The notes beneath the pieces are model-generated. The model saw nothing but the letters and a program-made list of their open reading frames with translations. It ran no database searches and was not told the DNA's origin. 64,000 bases of DNA from Microstegium vimineum (Eukaryota; Streptophyta; Magnoliopsida; Poales; Poaceae): NCBI GenBank assembly GCA_022036555.1, contig CM039119.1:45201318-45265317 (forward strand), in the 5' to 3' direction. Positions within the stretch are counted from its first letter, which is position 1; each line of letters starts with the position of its first letter. The position numbers were made by a program, and so were the translations under genes. Positions 44,561-55,333 of the stretch are shown in pieces.

Positions 44561-44999
44561 TTTTTGTTATGGTTCGGAAGTTAAAGGATATAAATTGTGG
44601 AATCCCAAAACAGGAAAGAATTTCATGAGCAGGAGTGTTGTTTTCAATGAATCTTTGATGTTTAATAATAGTTTGTCCTCAGATGATGTTCCAGAGAGTT
44701 CTGAAAAGAAGCTGTAGTATATCAGCATACAGGTGGAGCATGTCAAGGATGAGGCGAGCGTGCAGGTGGTGTCAGTTGATACACATGATGATGAAGTTGC
44801 TGATGATGATACTCATGATGATGTTCAGCGGCACTTACCTCCTGTTTTATAGTCAGAGGAGGATTTACCTATTGCTCATCGTAGGCCAAACAGGGGTTGT
44901 GGACCTCTAGCCCGTCTTATTGAAGAATGTAATTTGACTTATTATGCTTTGAGTTGTGCTGAACAGGTGGAGGATACTCATGAGCTAGCAACTTACGTG

Positions 45000-46515
45000 A
45001 AACCATTGGTTGTGCTGACCATGAGAAATAGATTTTAGCTATACATGAGGAGATGCAGTCTCTTGAGAAGAATAGCACATGAGAGGTTGTTCCTTTGCCT
45101 AACAAGAAGAAGACCATCCGCTGCAAATGGATCTTCAAGAGAAAGGAGGGTTTAACTCCAACTGAGCCTCCAAAGTTTAAGGCAAGGTTAGTAGCAGAAG
45201 GCTACATTCAGATTCTCGGTATTGATTACAATGATGTGTTCTCTCCAGTTATAAATCATAGTTCTATTGGTACATTTTTTAGTATTGTTGTTTCACATGA
45301 TCTTGATCTTGAGCAGTTAGATGTGGAGACTGCGTTTTTGCATGGAGAGCTTGAGAAGGATATATATACATGGACCAGTCGGAAGGGTTCATAGTGCCTG
45401 GCAAGGAGAATTTTGTTTGCAAGTTGAAAAGATCCTTGTATGGTTTGAAACAGTCCCCTCGTCAGTGGAACAAGAGGTTTGATTCATTTATGCTGTTGCA
45501 CGGTTTTAAGAGGTCTAAATATGATAGTTGTGTTTATATCAAGCATGTTAATGGATCACCTATATACTTGTTGGTGTTTGTTGATGATATGCTGATTGCT
45601 GCCAAGAGTAAGGTTGAAATCATTAAATTAAAGAAATTGTTGAGTAGTGAGTTTGACATGAAAGATCTTGGTGCTGCTAAGAAAATTCTCGGTATGAAAA
45701 TTACTAAAGACAGAAAATCTGGTTTGTTATTTCTTAGTTAGCAAAATTATATTAAGAAAGTTCTTTAGCGTTTCAACATGCATAATGCAAAGCCTGTTAG
45801 TACTTCTATTGCACTTCATTTTAAATTGTCAGTTGCACAGTGTCCTAGTACAGATGCAGATATTGAATACATGTCAAGAGTTCCTTATTCTAATAATGTT
45901 GGGTCTTTGATGTATGACATGGTTTGCTCTCGTCCAGATTTGTCATATGCTATGAGTTTGGTTAGTAAATATATGTCTAATCGTGGTAAAGAACATTGTA
46001 GGGCAGTTCAGTGAATTTTCAGGTACCTCATAGGCACAACAGATTCTTGTTTAAAGTTTGGTAGAACTGAACAGGGAATTATTGGTTATGTGGATTCAGA
46101 TTATGCTGCTGATCTGGACAGGTGAAGGTCTCTCACTGGTTATGTGTTCACTGTTGACAGTTGTGCTGTGAGTTGGAGGGCTACATTGCAGTCTATTGTT
46201 GCTTTGTCTACTACTGAAGCAGAGTATATGGTTGTTTCTGAGGCGTGTAAGGCATTAATTTGGCTGAAAGGTTTGTACGCTGAGTTGTGTGGAGTTGATT
46301 CTTGCATTAATTTATTCTATGACAGGCAAAGTGTCATTTATCTTACCAAAGATCAGATGTTCCATGAGAGAACTAAACATATTGACATCAAGTATCATTT
46401 TGTTCGTGATGTGATCGAATGTGGTAAGTTAAAGTTATGCAAGATCAGCACTCATGATAATCCTACTGATATGATGACTAAACATGTTCCTCTTGCTAAG
46501 TTTGAGTTGTGCTAA
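45000..46515 (+). pseudogene. Element C reverse transcriptase and RNase H
   Basis: RT words include KARLVAEGYIQILGIDYNDVF, ETAFLHGELEKDIY, SLYGLKQSPRQWNKRFD and LVFVDDMLIAAKS. The RNase H part has STTEAEYMVVSEACKALIW and RTKHIDIKYHFVRDV. Stops are at about 45392, 45739, 46012 and 46123. The FVDD box is intact. Confidence 0.88.
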
Positions 46516-46637
46516 AGCTTAGTTGGTTTAGTGGATTAGCCCCACAGGCTATTTGGCGCCATTGGTATTTTCTTTGTTATGTTCAGAATGAAGGCGTTGA
46601 TTTATGCTACAAGGTGAATTTGTCTCAAGGTGAAGTT

Positions 46638-46970
46638 TGTTGAAGATGTTCCAAATTCATAGCCCAAGATAAAGGCCAGACTTCTGACAAAGCGAAGCGA
46701 AGACCGTCGTTGGGAGGCTTGGGCCGGAGGCCCCCCGCGGTACGGTACATATACCCGTCGCTAGGATTCCACCAAGATTAAGTCGTTCATTATTCTTGTA
46801 AGCCGCCGCACGACATTGCAACCCGACTCTTTATAATAGTGAGGAGTGTTTGCTGGCTGGCGCCCGTGGTTTTTTCTCTTCACGTTGGAGGGGTTTTCCA
46901 CATTAAATTTTGTGTCTCACTATGATTTGATCTTGTGTTCTTCATCGTTTATCCGCCGACATTCACAACA
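46638..46970 (+). repeat. 3' LTR of Copia element C
   Basis: Starts TGTTGAAGATG after a purine-rich CTCAAGGTGAAGTT tract and ends CATTCACAACA. Confidence 0.82.
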
Positions 46971-47226
46971 AAAAAAAGCAAAGAAGGGGGCCAATCGAAA
47001 ATACTATGCAAATGAGCTAAGCCCATTTTTGTGGTTTCCAAACCACAAGATTAATTCTCAAACCTGGCTAGGCCTATTTTTAAACTTGGCTAGATTGATT
47101 TTGATACATTTCAACTTGAAAACTTTTTGTAGAGAAAGGCAAAATTAAAGCAAATATAATGAACTCTAAAATTCATGAGATTCTATATATAATATTATAT
47201 AGTTCGCCAACACTACGGGGAAGGTA
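46971..47226. other. Remaining 3' part of duplication unit 2
   Basis: Matches 50097-50353 (ATCGAAAATACTA, GCCCATTTTTGTGGTTTCC, CAACTTGAAAACTTTTTG). It continues the gene 2 flank interrupted by element C. Confidence 0.8.
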
Positions 47227-47642
47227 TTGCCAACACGGAATTCATCCTTCAAAGGAGCTCCAGGCTTGCTGAGAGCACTTCAGTGTGCAGAGCAATCGAA
47301 CCGTGGGCAGAGGAAAGCGAACACGTTGTAGAAACCGAACCGTGTATGTCAGAACTCAAATCGCATCTTGGGCAGTAGTCGAACCGAGACAATTAAACTA
47401 ATATATCCGGCCGGCCAGCTATTGCTCAAACCTTCAGGGTGACCCAGGAAACGACACATAGAGATAGCATAAATTTCTTTATTATTTTCTCGTACTACAA
47501 TCGAACCAAACAATGGAACACTCGAACCAAAATTTATCTTATCGAACTTCTGTCAGTTCGGTTCGAACAAAGGACTGGAGCTGCCCCGATAAGCCATGTG
47601 TAGGACAGTCTGAGGCTCAGGTAGAGAACGTTTTGCTAAGAA
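47227..47642. other. Unique spacer, nothing recognised
   Basis: Contains several short AATCGAACC/GAACCGAAC words but no gene, repeat unit or transposon end that I could support. Confidence 0.45.
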
Positions 47643-47962
47643 GACCCTATTTGGTACAGCTCACAATAGCTTTATGAATATGTTGTGAGTTTTTTTTTGT
47701 TAAACATCTCTTTTCAAAATAGGTTTATCTATGAAGCTGTTTTTCTCCTCCTCTTACAAAGATATGAAGTGAGATAAACTAAAAATAGTAGCATATCATA
47801 GCTCTCTTCTCCCTTTCTCTCTCATATCCATGCATAAAGTTGTTCGTGAAGCTGTATTGTCAAACACTTTTTCTAAAACAGCTCAGCTTTACCTAGAGAG
47901 TTACTCATTTTTTTTTAAAAAAAAAACTTCATCAGTAAAATAGAGTTGTACCAAACAGGCCC
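47643..47962. mobile_element. 320-bp TIR MITE
   Basis: The left end, CCCTATTTGGTACAGCTC, is the inverted counterpart of the right end, GAGTTGTACCAAACAGGCCC. The interior has short inverted words such as GAAGCTGT/ACAGCT and no frame. The target duplication is unclear, so I do not assign a superfamily. Confidence 0.65.
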
Positions 47963-48299
47963 AAAGTGGAGCATCATGAAACCTACAGCTCCACCGATGC
48001 ACCAGAAAGGGGCGACAGCAAGGTTTTCTCAAACCTTCAGATCACCGCTCTCAAGCTCCAAGAGGGAGGCCATGTGCTAGTTGTTCCGACGTGCTATGAG
48101 CTCAGGGTACCTTCACGTCGCAAGATCTAGCATTATATAGTCATTGTTGTTTGTTCGTGCATGTTTCTATAGCTTGTCTAAGCGTCGCGTTGCGGAGATA
48201 ATCATGCTTCCCTCACTGCTCACGATGGTTATAAAGTATCCGTGGTAAACGTTTAACTTTTTCTTAATGAAAAACGTGTCAACAAATACGTTCTAAAAG
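47963..48299. other. Spacer before duplication unit 3
   Basis: Mixed-composition sequence without a supported gene. Confidence 0.4.
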
Positions 48300-48997
48300 A
48301 AGAGAGATCTTGACAAAAAGAACTGAGCTTCACCACAAATTTTAAGAACAAGTAAAGGAAATAAATAAGGTGTGGATTATTCATACGGTGTTTTAGTGTG
48401 GATCTATGATTGACGTGTGGTTTTAAGAGACAAGTGATTCATTATAGAGTGGGTGAAATTAATATTATGATCCACGATCAGTAGTACAAACCACACGGAG
48501 CACGCGTATGAACCGTCCGATCCGTATCTAACTTTTTTCCACAAGTAAAAACAACGACAGTGCCAAAACATTGCAGGTTGTTGCAGTGCAAGATCTTTGG
48601 CAGTGCACGTGGTCGGGTCTGTGCGACTTTCAACCGGACTCTGGCCGTCGAGGGTACGGTCCGGGCACATCAGCTAGCTGCACTCCTGAATGCTGAAAAA
48701 ACCCAACTTCAGTCATATGTTCCGTACCTCGACAGTTCCGAACCACTTTTGATCTTGATATTTGCATGGAAGAATCATATAGTCATAGTCTTCAGTCCAC
48801 TCTTGAAACGTTGAAACTTAGCTTGTACCCTTTAATCCTCCATCTGTATGTAGCACAAGACATGCATCTCTCCTTTGAATCTATGCATGGTTGCATATAC
48901 CAGGTTGCGTCATCGATCAGTTTGATCCGTCAAAAACGTTTTCTTCATCGTTCCTCAGCAATGTCGCGGAAGCTAACATCAGCTGGCCGGCTGGCTT

Positions 48998-49011
48998 GAC
49001 GATCGATCGTC
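48998..49011. promoter_or_regulatory. Conserved promoter palindrome, gene 3
   Basis: GACGATCGATCGTC, 54 bp upstream of the TATA box, as in genes 1 and 2. Confidence 0.6.
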
Positions 49012-49065
49012 TCCATAGTCCATGTAGTCTCAACTACTATATCGTTTAAGTCGCTGCATGCATGC

Positions 49066-49071
49066 TATAAG
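49066..49071 (+). promoter_or_regulatory. TATA box of peptide gene 3
   Basis: TATAAG, 179 bp upstream of the ATG. Confidence 0.7.
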
Positions 49072-49244
49072 TAGACACCACGGGGCTTCGAGCATTGGAA
49101 ACACAACAAACCACATTGTTGTTTCCTCATTTTCTCGAGCTCTGATCTAGATAGAATTCAACAAGCATCTCGAGATCTCTCCGGACCGACCGGTGGAGCT
49201 ACCTCTCTGCTGCACTGCGCGCAAGTCCCGATCAAGAATTCAAG

Positions 49245-49490
49245 ATGCAGGGAGGAGGGAGAGCAAGAGGTCTGGCTGGAGCAGCGACGGTGTTGCTTGC
49301 GCTGCTGCTCGTGACAGCATCGGTGCATGCTGACGCCGCAGCCGCACCGGCACGGCGCCTTCTCGGAGCCGACGGCGCCGCTAGGCCGCCACCACCAAAG
49401 CTGCCGGTGTCCGTCAGCAAGGCGTTAGATCATTGCGGCACCACGAGCAGCCCAAACATTTCTTGCCCACCTCCCTCTCACGCACCATAG
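49245..49490 (+). CDS. Small secreted peptide precursor 3 (81 aa), unknown family
   Basis: ATG at 49245, stop at 49488-49490. Signal peptide with core ATVLLALLLVTASV and probable cleavage after HA. The mature part has Ala-rich DAAAAPARRLLGADG, PPPPKLPVSVSKA and CGTTSSPNISCPPPSHAP. Compared with gene 2 there are about as many silent as replacement changes, plus one codon lost in the signal peptide; the C-terminal block is nearly unchanged. Promoter and both flanks are intact, so this copy is the best candidate for an expressed gene. I do not recognise a named family. Confidence 0.8.
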   Translation: MQGGGRARGLAGAATVLLALLLVTASVHADAAAAPARRLLGADGAARPPPPKLPVSVSKALDHCGTTSSPNISCPPPSHAP

Positions 49491-50353
49491 CAAAGCAAGC
49501 TAGGTGGCAAAGCCGTAAATAATAAGCTTGGAGCCTTGGACCTCGGATTTTTCATCGAACTATAATGTGTTTAGCTTGAAGAAGTTTGTCGTTCCTATAT
49601 ATATATAGGCTGGCAGCATTGATCAGGAACATTAGCATTGGAGAATAATTTATTTATTAGTTCAATTATTACTAGTTATTTTGTAATAATTAAAGAGCAA
49701 TCAGAACACAAACATTTGGTTTATTAACCACAGGGAACGAGCTTATTACGTCTGTGATGAATTCAGTGTATCGATGCTTCCTGTTCCCTCAGGTTAGGTT
49801 TATATGAGCCGCATGGATTCAAACTTTACGATTTTAATCTTTGATCAATAAGGTCTTTGTAGTGATAAGGTCTGTGAGGTTGTAGACAGGATGAAGGTAA
49901 TGTAATGTAGTATCAAACAAGCAGCGAGAGGGGGTGTGAATTGGAGTCCAAAATTTTTCTTGCTAAAGAGAAAGTGATATGTAGGCTATATCCCAAACAC
50001 CAAACCCAATCCTCTCTTCTAGCTAGCTCTCGTCAAGTTCATGTAGTCACAACAGACTACTGACCTTAGGAACGAGCCTAGAAAGATGTGGATGCCAAAA
50101 AAAAGCAAAGATCGGGGCAAATCGAAAATACTAAGCAAATGAGCTTAGGCTGCTAAGCCCATTTTTGTGGTTTCCAAACCACAAGAATTCTCAAACCTGC
50201 TTAGGCCTATTTTTAAACTTGGCTAGATTGATTTTGATACATTTCAACTTGAAAACTTTTTGTAGAGAAAGGCAAAATCAAAGCAAATATAATGAACTCT
50301 AAAATTCATGAGATTCTATACATATATAGTTCACCAACACTATGGGGGAAGGT

Positions 50354-51037
50354 CAGTGGCGGGCCACCTAAGATTCAATGCTATTCAGTTGAATACCCAA
50401 AAATTTTGACGAAAAGTTTTATAAATATACTGCATATACAAGTTTGTATCTGAAAAAACAAAATACAGCTATTTGAACATCTTTAGAACATCTTTACAGG
50501 CAAATAGGCCCAATTCTCACTTATTTTCCTCTCCCACTGATGGCCCCACGAGGCGAGGCTGAGCGGCCCAAAATCGGCCTCCTCTTGTTTTCTGTATCGC
50601 CCTGCTCGCACACGCACGTCCTTGCTCCGTCTCTGGTCGTGGCTTTCCCCCGAATCCCCAGTCCCGCAGACCCGCATCGATGAACACTAGCTCTAGCTGG
50701 CGAGTGGCGGTGAACAGGAGGCCGAGCGGTGAGCGCTACGTCTGCGTGCAGGCACGCAATGCGCAGCAGCAAGCGGTGCAGCCGGCAGGGGCGACACCGT
50801 ATTACTGCAATGGCCCAGGTAGGGCAAGCAGCGACAGAGGCACACGACACACCATGATGTCAAGCAGCAACTAGCAAGCACAAAAGTAGTGAACTAGTGT
50901 CTACTGAACTGCGTGTAAATTAAATTTAGACATTCAGTCTTCCCAAATCCTAAATTTCTATTCAATTTGTTAATTGTTAGAAGGGTCTTTGCCTCTTATG
51001 AATAGCAATTTGTCTCCAAATTACTTAGTCTACTCTA
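50354..51037. other. Region starting with a hAT-like terminal motif
   Basis: Begins CAGTGGCGGGCC, similar to hAT ends in grasses, with a CAGTTGAATACCCAAAAATTTTGAC word that I associate with such elements. It is followed by a GC-rich patch (50540-50870). No matching right end or transposase was identified and the short frames here show no domain. Confidence 0.35.
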
Positions 51038-51219
51038 TCTTATCTTACTATTACTAATTGGAGGCCCCAACGGAGGCACCACGTTAATTCTGACCAGATG
51101 TGCTAAGAAAAAAGATAGATCCTATAAATTCTCAGAACAATTAGAAACATTTGGCCTTTGATTTGGTAGACTCTAATCATCATCACTGATATTAGCCATT
51201 GGATCTATTGTAGTTTATT

Positions 51220-51600
51220 AAAAAAAATTACCCACCACTACCATTATGAAAAATACATAAAGTAATCCCCTAATTTTGCATACAATATACCTACCTCTGC
51301 CATTATAAAATATAATTCAAAATAACCCCTAGACTTATTTATAAATTACCCACATCTGCTATTATGAAAAACATAAAGTAACCCCCTAATTTTACATATA
51401 AATTACCCATCTCTACCATTATAAAACATAATTCAAAATAACCCCCTAGACTTATATATAAATTACTTGCATTTGCTATTATGGAAAGTAATTCTAATTG
51501 ACCCCCTAAATTAGCATCTAAATTATCTACCTTGGCCATTATTAAATATAATTTAAAATAACCCCCTAACATTGTGTCTAAATTACGTAACTTAGTCATT
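51220..51600. repeat. Diverged tandem repeat, about 60-bp units
   Basis: About six units of the pattern AAATTACCCAC, CTGCCATTATGAAA, AATAACCCCCTA, each roughly 60 bp, with alternating minor variants. Confidence 0.8.
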
Positions 51601-52922
51601 ATGAAGATAACAAGTACTCCATGATAATAAATTTTATAAACTATTATTTTAATTAAGTTTATTTATTTTTATTGAAACATTATGTCTTATCAACATTATT
51701 AATTTTATGCACTCTATGATATATAAATAATACTACACACATATAATTAATGTTGTGATATAATAAATTCAACATGTTCATTTTGAGGATGCATGTTGAG
51801 TTTCAACTTATATGGAAGCTACTGGAATAAAAGATAAATAATTTTAGAATATCTAATTAACATCTGAAAAATACAACAATTTGATTAAAAGTTAAAACAT
51901 AAATTATAAATTTACAAAGAAACAAAATAGGTTGTATGAAGAATTTATATTTCTTAAGACTAGATTTCAACTAAATATATATCATGCTAGAAAAAATGTA
52001 AATACTATAAATTCTATGTCCTCACTTGAACGTGCATATTAGTCCTTAGAAGATTTGATTGAAAACAAAAGATAGATCACCAAAATTCTCATAAAAATAA
52101 AAATCTAACCATCAATTTAGTATGACTTAATCACCATTGATGATAATAATAGTTATTAGATCTATTATGATTTTTAAATAACTACCCATTTCTGTCATCG
52201 TGTAAAGCAATATAAACTAACTTATGACTGTAATTTATATTACCCACATATATTATTAATAAATATAATCAAATGTAGACATAAATTTACATTGAAGTAC
52301 TGACGCCATCATGAGAAGTGTGGGAGAACACTTATTTCTATATTGTTCTAGACTTTATTAAAAATATCATAGAGTATAAGGTTTAAATATTAAAATCCTA
52401 TTAAGATTAGAAACTACTACCCTGTTTAAGATCTTACTTCATGCTTCATAACTTATAAGATATCGTATATATTTTAAATAATGGGCGATGCTATTGTATT
52501 ACTCAAGAACATACTCCATGACCTAAAATCCTTATTTTTAATAAGTGCAAGAAGAGAGTTAATGAAATATACAATAACCATCGGGTTTCAGCTTAACTTG
52601 GGAAGAGAGAAAAAAATTTATAGCAGTTGATAAGAATAAAATTTGAAAAAACATAAAATTTTGATTAATGACTTCATAAGATACATGATGCAACAAGAGC
52701 AATGATGATTAATGGTAAAGTTTTATAGTAACTGCATATTTAAAGTATACAAGGTGCCACATAAAATGAATCAAAAATGATTGGTTTCTTAAAAAAATAT
52801 AATTAATAGGTTTCAGATAATTAGATATAAAGTACATAGTATCTATTATATTTATAATTTTAGAAATTAAATGAAGAAAAAATATCCAATTTAATATAAA
52901 TAATTATTTATTAATCAGATGT

Positions 52923-53080
52923 ACTCCACCCATTCCAAATTATAAAATGTTTTGAGCTTTTAAATATATAACTTTTGGTATACATATAGATATACTCTCT
53001 AGATATATAATAAAAATAATATATTTAAAAAAGTCAAAATATCTAATAATTTAGAGCAAAGAAATTATTATACACTACCT
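52923..53080. mobile_element. Partial Stowaway-like end
   Basis: CTCCACCCATTCCAAATTATAAAATG resembles, in its first dozen bases, the CTCTCTCCATCC end of the element at 9622, and is preceded by TA. The other end was not found, so it is a fragment or chance similarity inside the Helitron candidate. Confidence 0.35.
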
Positions 53081-53156
53081 TAATACTTATATCCTCCTAA
53101 ATTTCTAACCCGTGCGAGAGCACAGGTTGATGGACTAGTTGATTTAATTTTAGGAG

Positions 53157-55270
53157 TGCGAACACATGGTTGATATGTGCCCATGATGTTCAGTTTTGAT
53201 GATGAGTGATTGATCAACACTTGGGTGTTTCAGTTTGAGCGGTTATCACTAATCCTTTGCGAAAGCAAATGTGTGCCTGTCTATCGGCTTGTGGTGTGCA
53301 GGTGCTATGCCTAGTGACAGTGGTCAATGGCGTGGAGAAGGTCGAGTAGAGGCTTGCCGTGCCGATGGACTGAGAGCGGTGAAGGGCGGAAGCGGGGCTC
53401 GGACTGAGGGACCATGGGCGCCGGCGGACTAGTTGTGGTGGCTAGTACTTGGCACCGGCGAGTGCGAGAAGACATGGAGGTAGACCGAGTCGACCAAGTC
53501 AAGACGGTGGACGCGCGAGTCGAGCGGAGGCTCAGGGGACTCGGAGTCCGACCGGGCGAAGACAAGGTGGCTCGCGTCGAGTGGTTTGGTGGTTTGGGCC
53601 TCAAAACCATCCGTGTCGGTTTCCGAGTTTGGGCCGCAAAACTTGGGGTTCGGTAGTTGAGCCCAAAGCTACCGGTGGCGGGTTTCGTGGGTTTGGGCCT
53701 CAAAACCCGGGCGAAGCTTCCGAGGAAGCGGGGATGGCACGTGGCGGAATCCTGGAGGTTGCATCGAGGCGACGGCAACTCCTGGCAGGAAGCGGGGCCG
53801 TCCATTCAAATCGAGGGAGATATTTACCGGAGCTTGGACTGCAATGCTTAGGCTAGGTAGTTCACTCATTGTATCTAGGGGGGTCTTTGGAAAATAGCCA
53901 AAGCCTCTAATAAATAGAGGATGAAGGGGTATCCTCATCCTATCTCTTGAACCCTAATCACTTTGCCCCAACTCTCTCTCTCTCTAACCTCTCTCTAGTT
54001 CATGAGATCCCTAGGTTGGTTTCACCAACCTCTGTAAGAACTCGAGTTTGTTGTGAGGAATCAGAGGCCGTAACCTCCGTAAGCCATAGTGGCTTCGATT
54101 TCTTGATCGTGTCGCTGTTTTGCTTGTGTTCTTCGCGTTTTGCTTTTGCTCCCTTTTTTTCCCGAGATGATTTCTCTTTGTAGCGAGTAGCTCTTGCAAA
54201 TCCATTTGAACCAAGTTGTTCGTATTCGTGAGGAGCATCTTTGCACCGAAGGAATTCTCCTCAAACCTCACGAGTGCCCAGATCGGGTGATTTCTTTGCG
54301 GTGTTCTTCGTTTTGCCTTTTCTCCCCAAATCCGAGTGTTCCCGTTTATCCGACCCAAATTGAGCGATAATTTCTTCGGGATAGCTCCCCAACTGTACAA
54401 GGATCATGCCTACAAAGTTTGGTTGCAGTTGGAGTTCCTTTGGTTGAGTTTTGGGAAGATTTGGAGGAGAAATCATGATTTTTGGGTTCACTATGCAGTT
54501 TTCGGGAGCGTCGGACGCTCTGAGGGTTTTGCGTCAGACGCTGGGGCATGCTGACGTCAGCGTCCGTCGCCTCGCTGGTCGTCGTTTTTCGTTTTTGGCG
54601 TCGGACTCTGGCGACAGACCGTCCTACGCCAGCGTCCGTCGCCCTCGGTCAGCGTCCTACGCCAGCGTCCGTCGCCCTTCCAGTAGGGGCTGATTTTTCT
54701 GGGTGCGTCGGACTCTGGCGACGGACCGTCCTACGCCAGCGTCCGTCGCCCTCAGTCAGCGTCCTACGCCAGCGTCCATCGCCCTTCCAGTAGGGGCTGA
54801 TTTTTCTAGGTGCGTCGGACTCTGGCGACGGACCGTCCAACGCCAGCGTCCGTCGGCCTTCCAGCAAAGATTTTCAGGATTTTCTTCGTCGCTGTTTTGG
54901 CCGTTTCTCCCTCTTCCGGACTCCGAATTGAGTTCCGTTTGTTTCGTTGGTTTCGTAATCACGCAGGAAACTTGATGAAACACTTTTGAGACCAGTTCTC
55001 ATAAGTATGTTTGGGAGATATCTCTTCTCTTCTCCATAGGGTTTGAGAGCCTCACTATCGGTGTCACGGTTTGAGTTCTTGGTTTCCGGAAGATCCGCTG
55101 TACCTCTTGGTCTTCACCAAAGGTATCCACCCTCTCTAGGGTCGTCATCTTGCTGGTGGAGTAAGCTTGCTTGCTGGGGTTGTTTTTGGGAAGAGTGGCC
55201 CGAATATTTCCGAGTGAAATTTGAGGCTCCCATTCACCCCCCCCCTCTGGTCGCCATTCTCGGTCCTTCA
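53157..55270 (+). repeat. 5' LTR of element D
   Basis: Starts TGCGAACACATGG and ends CGGTCCTTCA, 2114 bp. Over the 1276 bp shared with the 3' LTR I count roughly 20 substitutions, mostly transitions, and two or three one- or two-base indels, which suggests a fairly recent insertion. Confidence 0.9.
54598..54866. repeat. 107-bp tandem repeat in the LTR of element D
   Basis: Two full units (54598-54704 and 54705-54811) and a half unit. Each starts GCGTCGGACTCTGGCGAC and ends CAGTAGGGGCTGATTTTTCT. Within each unit CGTCCTACGCCAGCGTCC is itself repeated. Confidence 0.88.
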
Positions 55271-55333
55271 ATTGGTATCAGAGCCGGTTAAGGATCATTC
55301 CACCTTAAACGGTTCTTGATCCGCGAAGGCGAC

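Larger units (their letters stand above)
42161..46970 (+). mobile_element. Copia element C (about 4.8 kb), decayed
   Basis: Bounded by LTRs at 42161-42479 and 46638-46970, with a primer-binding site TGGTACCAGAGC at 42482-42493. It splits the 3' flank of peptide gene 2. The paralogous flank of gene 3 (GGATGCCAAAAAAAAGC at about 50090-50106) is the empty site. The very start of the 5' LTR is blurred by similarity to the flank, so the exact left end and target duplication are uncertain. Many stops and frameshifts. Confidence 0.88.
48300..50353. repeat. Duplication unit 3 (about 2 kb) carrying peptide gene 3
   Basis: Uninterrupted direct copy of the unit that carries gene 2. The gene 2 copy is split into about 11500-11558, 40433-42160 and 46971-47226 by elements A and C. 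Upstream, CAAGATCTTTGGCAGTGCACG and the GGAAGAATCATATAGTCATAG block match exactly or nearly so in 40620-40830 and 48590-48790. It provides the empty sites for both insertions. Confidence 0.85.
51038..53138. mobile_element. Candidate non-autonomous Helitron (about 2.1 kb)
   Basis: The 3' end has a hairpin (CCCGTGC GAGA GCACAGG, 53109-53126) followed nine bases later by CTAG and then T, the classical Helitron terminus. A plausible 5' end is A/TCTTATCTTACTATTAC at 51037/51038; an alternative TC lies 5 bp downstream. The interior is very AT-rich, has no Rep/helicase frame and contains the 51220-51600 tandem repeat. The 3' end is well supported, the 5' end less so. Confidence 0.6.

Noticed and set aside
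50483..50874. Short frames near a CAGTGGCGG motif
   Set aside because: No transposase motifs and no paired end, so I list only a possible hAT terminus.
51220..51600. Possible satellite or CRISPR-like array
   Set aside because: Units are adjacent and diverged without spacers, and lie inside the Helitron candidate.
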